Source of the DNA: Dehalococcoidia bacterium
GTDB lineage: Bacteria; Chloroflexota; Dehalococcoidia; GIF9; AB-539-J10
NCBI GenBank assembly: GCA_030621105.1
Contig: JAUXIH010000016.1
Coordinates: forward strand, 1 to 12,781
DNA: 12,781 nt
Direction: 5' to 3'
In this document: in pieces, positions 12,740 to 12,781 of the stretch
How the letters are laid out: the number at the start of each line of letters is the position of its first letter
Position numbering within the stretch: position 1 is the first letter of the stretch
The notes under the pieces: model-generated
The model's input: the letters and a program-made list of their open reading frames with translations, nothing else
Database searches by the model: none
What the model was told of the DNA's origin: nothing
Position numbers and translations under genes: made by a program

Positions 12740-12781
12740 CTAGTTGCCAATGTAACTTAGCAGGCCATTGTCCTTATTCCT
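12740..12781 (-). CDS. 3' end of an unidentified CDS (partial)
   Basis: The last 13 codons of an upstream gene enter the window (RNKDNGLLSYIGN) and end in TAG. It is the only frame here that stays open up to the small acidic gene, and it ends 10 bases before that gene's start. Too short to identify. Confidence 0.45.
   Translation of the reverse strand, partial: RNKDNGLLSYIGN

Overview
This window reads as the virion-morphogenesis segment of a tailed-phage-type (HK97-fold, Caudoviricetes-like) virus or prophage. Every supportable gene lies on the minus strand, so the biological order runs from right (about 12781) to left (1). Genes are tightly packed, mostly with strong AGGAGG-type ribosome binding sites and one GTG start, which points to a bacterial host (or an archaeal one using Shine-Dalgarno sites). 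No integrase, host gene, complete tRNA or att site is visible, so the host and the choice between prophage and free phage cannot be settled here. The protein types resemble those of uncultured environmental phages; that is an impression, not a search result.

Right end to packaging (12781-10134): the tail end of an unknown gene, a 46-aa acidic ORF, a regulatory-looking gap with a 21-bp near-perfect palindrome, then a 118-aa gene of unknown function. The start of that gene is packed with a GTAACG octamer in both orientations and several reading frames, spaced at about one or two helical turns. A 335-nt gap holding a strong hairpin and a doubtful 64-aa ORF leads into the large terminase, which has all ATPase and nuclease motifs.

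Head module (10132-5252): a portal protein fused to a MuF-type C-terminal domain, a U35-type prohead protease with a zinc ribbon and an acidic scaffold-like tail, the HK97-fold major capsid protein, and a beta-rich structural protein.

Accessory virion and fibre module (5236-1926): a 47-aa highly basic protein, a 200-aa beta-rich virion protein, a 102-aa hypothetical protein, an unusually structured intergenic RNA element with a five-codon mini-ORF, a 222-aa beta-rich protein, two small zinc-ribbon proteins, and a fibre-like protein with typical fibre attachment motifs.

Receptor-variation module (1913-1 and beyond): a 513-aa C-type-lectin/FGE-like protein whose last 35 or so codons look like the variable region of a diversity-generating retroelement (DGR). 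A GAAA-tetraloop inverted repeat lies just downstream, as in known DGR targets. The template repeat and reverse transcriptase are not in the window and would be expected to the left of position 1. After it come a 71-aa one-membrane-segment protein and the first codons of another gene. No tape measure, neck or tail-tube gene was recognised between the terminase and the DGR target, which is unusual for this gene order.
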